Shown here: positions 61,485-64,000 of the stretch, one piece after another
Position numbering within the stretch: position 1 is the first letter of the stretch
Layout of the letters: the number at the start of each line of letters is the position of its first letter
Origin: Micrasema longulum
Lineage: Eukaryota > Arthropoda > Insecta > Trichoptera > Brachycentridae
Length of the DNA: 64,000 bases
Reading direction: 5' to 3'
Assembly: GCA_022494885.1 (NCBI GenBank)
Contig: JAGVSM010000219.1
Coordinates: forward strand, 124,001-188,000
Notes under the pieces: generated by a model
Database searches by the model: none
What the model saw: only the letters and a program-made list of their open reading frames with translations
Told to the model about the DNA's origin: nothing
Translations under genes and position numbers: made by a program

Positions 61485-62085
61485 TTAAAGTAGGAAAAAC
61501 CTTCTCAAAATATCTGTAAAATCTGTAAATTGTGCTTAAAAAGTTTTTATTTTTAAGAATTTTTTTTTGAGAAGTAGGTAATGTTGCAGTAAATGGCGGT
61601 AATTAGTGACAACGTGTTTATTGTTGAAGACAGTCATATCTTGATCATTTATACTTTAGTTGTTAACTCAAATATTAAAATAGAGATCTAACAATCATAA
61701 AACGTGAACTTTTGTAAGTTGATTGGTGCTTAGTGCTAACTCTTAAGAGTTGATTGGTGGAATCATAAAGAAATTGATCTTTGTCATTACTGTTGATTGC
61801 GAGTTTAATCTCTAAGCACGGGTCAAACCAAAGGTAATTCGGTAGCATTTCTAGCGGTTATAAGCTTACTACCATTCAGAGAAGAGCCTAGAAACATATT
61901 CGTATTACGCGTATAGGATGGTTAAAAATATTTCTATCGTTGGACATAAGATTTTTTAAGACTGTTGTCTCATAAAAAATACGGAAATCACGTGATTTAG
62001 CCAAAGCTCTTTTTTTTCAAAATTTCAAATTAAAAGCATAAAGTAATTTTTTTTTGGTATTTCAGTTAAAAAATTTACAAATTTA
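61485..62085. other. No gene identified
   Basis: A 14-bp palindrome AAATCACGTGATTT with an E-box (CACGTG) is at 61985-61998. Confidence 0.45.
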
Positions 62086-62086
62086 T

Positions 62087-62962
62087 GTAACTAGAATATA
62101 TTTACTTTTCGACCAGCAGATTACGCCTTTTCAAATTTACACAAAACTTTGGTACCTACATCGATTCTCATACAAATACTTAGAAAGTAACATTTGTTCA
62201 AATAATTTAAATATAATCAACTGATCAAAAGAATTGCCGAACTGTGAACTGCGTAATGTAAAATTTTTGTTTTTGTAAAGAAATACAAGCATTTTAAGTG
62301 AATAAAATTTTGTGCTATTTTTGTCTATTTCTACGTGAAATAATTATGCTTTTGGTTGTCATTTAAAAAACATGAAACAAAAATAATATTTATGTAGATA
62401 CCCTTTTCGAAGGAACAAAAATAGTAGCTTTTATTGAAATATAAAATAAAATATATACCCACACACTGACCATGCCTTTGTGGGTTTTTTTTGTGTTTAT
62501 GTAAGTGTATGTATGCCTAGTGTAAAATGCAATGAAAAAAATATTATTAATAAAAAACGAATTTTTATTTTTTCAAAGAAGAATGATTTGGTTGTAAGTT
62601 TATGGCTTCTGCGGTTTTGAGCTTAAAGTTTCTAGAATGTTTGTATTCATTTTCTAAAACAAAAAAATTAGAGTAAGCTGCGGCAGTTCTTTTGATCAGT
62701 TTATTATTTATTTATTTATTACACAAAATTCACAATTTTATCATAGAGCACAACTATAATTGTTTTGTCCCGACTTGTTAGAAAATTCCGTGTCAAGTCA
62801 GGATTGTACCTTAAAGGACGAGATTATCTTCAAATCGTTAAAACCAATTTTACTTTTACTTTTTACTTAATTACTTCGTGTTTGTATTAGAATACCAAAG
62901 TTTGATCAAAATTTGAAAAGAAGCGTAATCTGCCGGTCAAAAAGTAATTAAATTTTAGTTAC
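62087..62962. mobile_element. Family K 876-bp fold-back element
   Basis: Left arm 62087-62172 (GTAACTAGAATATATTTACT, TTTCGACCAGCAGATTACGC, AAAACTTTGGTACCTACATC) is complementary, with scattered mismatches, to the right arm 62880-62962 (AATACCAAAGTTTGATC, GCGTAATCTGCCGGTCAAAA, TTTTAGTTAC). The interior of about 700 bp shows no long ORF. A lone arm is at 6055-6165. Confidence 0.65.
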
Positions 62963-62969
62963 ATAAAAC

Positions 62970-63335
62970 TTTTAGGTATATTTGTAAACAGAAACACCTT
63001 GAACAATTATTTTTGATATGAAATGTCGATTTTGAAAAAAACCGCGTTGTCAAAATCGGCAAAATAGGCAAAATCGAATGATTTCCTTCCTTTTTATGGA
63101 CTACAGCCCTAAGGGAAACGGGTATAAAATTAAATTTACAGACAAATACAAACTCCTTGACACTCGATTTAGTACCTCCATATCCTTATATAAGTCTGAG
63201 AAACTCCTAAAATAGGATTTTTATTCAATTTTCAATTATATATCTTTACAAAGAATCACGTGTTGCTCCAAAATCGGTGGGTTATTAAAAAAAAATAATA
63301 TTAAAACCCAGAAGTTTAATTTTTTATTTTTACTG
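62970..63335. other. AT-rich, no gene identified
   Basis: Nothing recognised. Confidence 0.5.
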
Positions 63336-63341
63336 CATTGT

Positions 63342-63575
63342 GCAGTGGTTGGCGGGTTCACTCACCATTCTTTAGGTCCTGGTTAGATTCCGGGCAGGGT
63401 GGACGTAAAATATTTATTTTTAAGTTTCGAGAAGGGGTAGGCGCTTTCATTGTCCCAGGACTGCCACCTGAAGCGTAGACTGCTCACCTTACCTTCCATG
63501 GTTCCATTTAAAAAAAGATTCGCTGCTATTTAAATACTAATGCAGTGTTCTTTGCTACATTGCGTGCGGATCGTA
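63342..63575 (+). mobile_element. SINE A, old copy
   Basis: GCAGTGGTTGGCGGGTTCAC, AGGTCCTGGTTAGATTCCGG, GCTTTCATTGTCCCAGGACT, GCCACCTGAAGCGTAGACTG, CTCACCTTACCTTCCATGG, AATGCAGTGTTCTTTGCTAC. Head and body both degraded but in the right order. Confidence 0.65.
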
Positions 63576-63619
63576 AAATATAATCATGAATCCGATAGAA
63601 CAAATTATGTCGCAAAACT

Positions 63620-63822
63620 TTTTTTTGTCTACACTCACTTAGAACGTTGCGAAAATTCTTAACCATTTATACTTAATGCTCACTCGTACCAACATAATTA
63701 CTACCCATTCTAGATTACGCTGATGTTTCCATGACTGATTTAAGCTTTCTTCTTTACCTTATAGAGTCAATGCGGCTCGACTGTGGAATCATCTCCCATC
63801 CACTCACTATCAAAGATGTTGT
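63620..63822 (+). pseudogene. LINE C-terminus, deleted copy
   Basis: ACACTCACTTAGAACGTTGC, ATTCTAGATTACGCTGATGT and TTCCATGACTGATTTAAGC (compare 31376-31510) join directly to CTTTACCTTATAGAGTCAAT, GCGGCTCGACTGTGGAATCA (compare 32213-32262). About 700 bp present in the 31-32 kb copy is missing. Confidence 0.7.
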
Positions 63823-63823
63823 G

Positions 63824-64000
63824 GCGGGCTCCGTGGTGTAGTGGTCAAGACGCTTGACTCACGTACGGAAGGTTCCGGGTTCGATTCCCGGTGAGAACAC
63901 ACCAATTAAAATGTGATTTTTCTCAAGCCTGGGTGTTCAGTGATGTAACTCACCACTGTAATTGGGCCACCTGGCCTATTGTGGTGCAAAAAAAAAATAT
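63824..64000 (+). mobile_element. SINE B, full-length copy
   Basis: GGCGGGCTCCGTGGTGTAGT, GTCAAGACGCTTGACTCACG, B box GGTTCGATTCC, TGTGATTTTTCTCAAGCCTG, ACTGTAATTGGGCCACCTGG, CCTATTGTGGTGC and poly-A to the window end. It inserted in or next to the LINE remnant at 63620-63822. Confidence 0.85.

Noticed and set aside
1..64000. CRISPR array, bacterial operon or prophage
   Set aside because: No regularly spaced repeats with unique spacers, no dense coding, no ribosome-binding-site pattern; the sequence is eukaryotic repeat-rich DNA.
1..64000. LTR retrotransposon or endogenous virus
   Set aside because: No gag/pol/env motifs, protease, integrase or clear LTR pair was recognised; only the repeat L pair (6245/7855) leaves a faint possibility.

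Overview
The window looks like a repeat-rich, non-genic stretch of an insect nuclear genome. It is strongly AT-rich. No open reading frame behaves like a complete host gene, and almost everything recognisable is a transposable-element relic. The arthropod-type mixture supports an insect: C-terminal fragments of several non-LTR retrotransposon clades (RTE-like, Jockey/CR1-like, R1-like), Penelope-like elements with a GIY-YIG endonuclease, four tRNA-headed SINE families, a ZBED/hAT transposase remnant, Helitron-like ends and many small inverted-repeat (MITE-like) elements. I cannot fix the insect order from sequence alone.

Layout. 1-5 kb: decayed LINE 3' ends, a 125-bp hairpin MITE (1935-2059), an inverted SINE B, and the first copies of an abundant fold-back repeat (family E). 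5-10 kb: a 465-bp block (5563-6027) is copied at 8623-9086 between two identical 77-bp direct repeats, immediately followed by a Penelope-like insertion (9175-9789). 10-20 kb: SINE D and A copies, LINE pseudogenes (11840-12500, 14583-15027, 18600-19200), a 285-bp MITE (15843-16127) next to a CTCF-like motif, and a 36-bp perfect palindrome. 20-30 kb: LINE tails, an R1-like zinc-knuckle remnant, a nonamer minisatellite (25777-26213) and two GC-richer blocks that could be host first exons (26310-26580 and 27846-28027, minus strand). 30-48 kb: LINE C-termini, SINEs A, C and D, a duplicated AT-rich repeat, and inverted repeat 45654-45903. 48-64 kb: a 421-bp inverted-repeat element carrying two CRE palindromes inserted inside a SINE B, the hAT remnant, a LINE ORF1 remnant, more Penelope and LINE tails, a GC-richer block with overlapping ORFs (58734-59240), an 876-bp fold-back element (62087-62962), and a terminal SINE B.

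No set of genes works together here. The biology is that of mobile-element accumulation, nesting and decay: LINEs (5'-truncated) would have supplied machinery for the SINEs, and small inverted-repeat elements inserted into both. Nearly all element ORFs carry stops, frameshifts or lost catalytic residues. The most unusual signals are the long-direct-repeat insertion at 8.5-9.2 kb, the fold-back family E, the CRE-bearing inverted-repeat element, and the two possible isolated exons. All coordinates of repeats are by eye and can be off by several to tens of bases at decayed ends.
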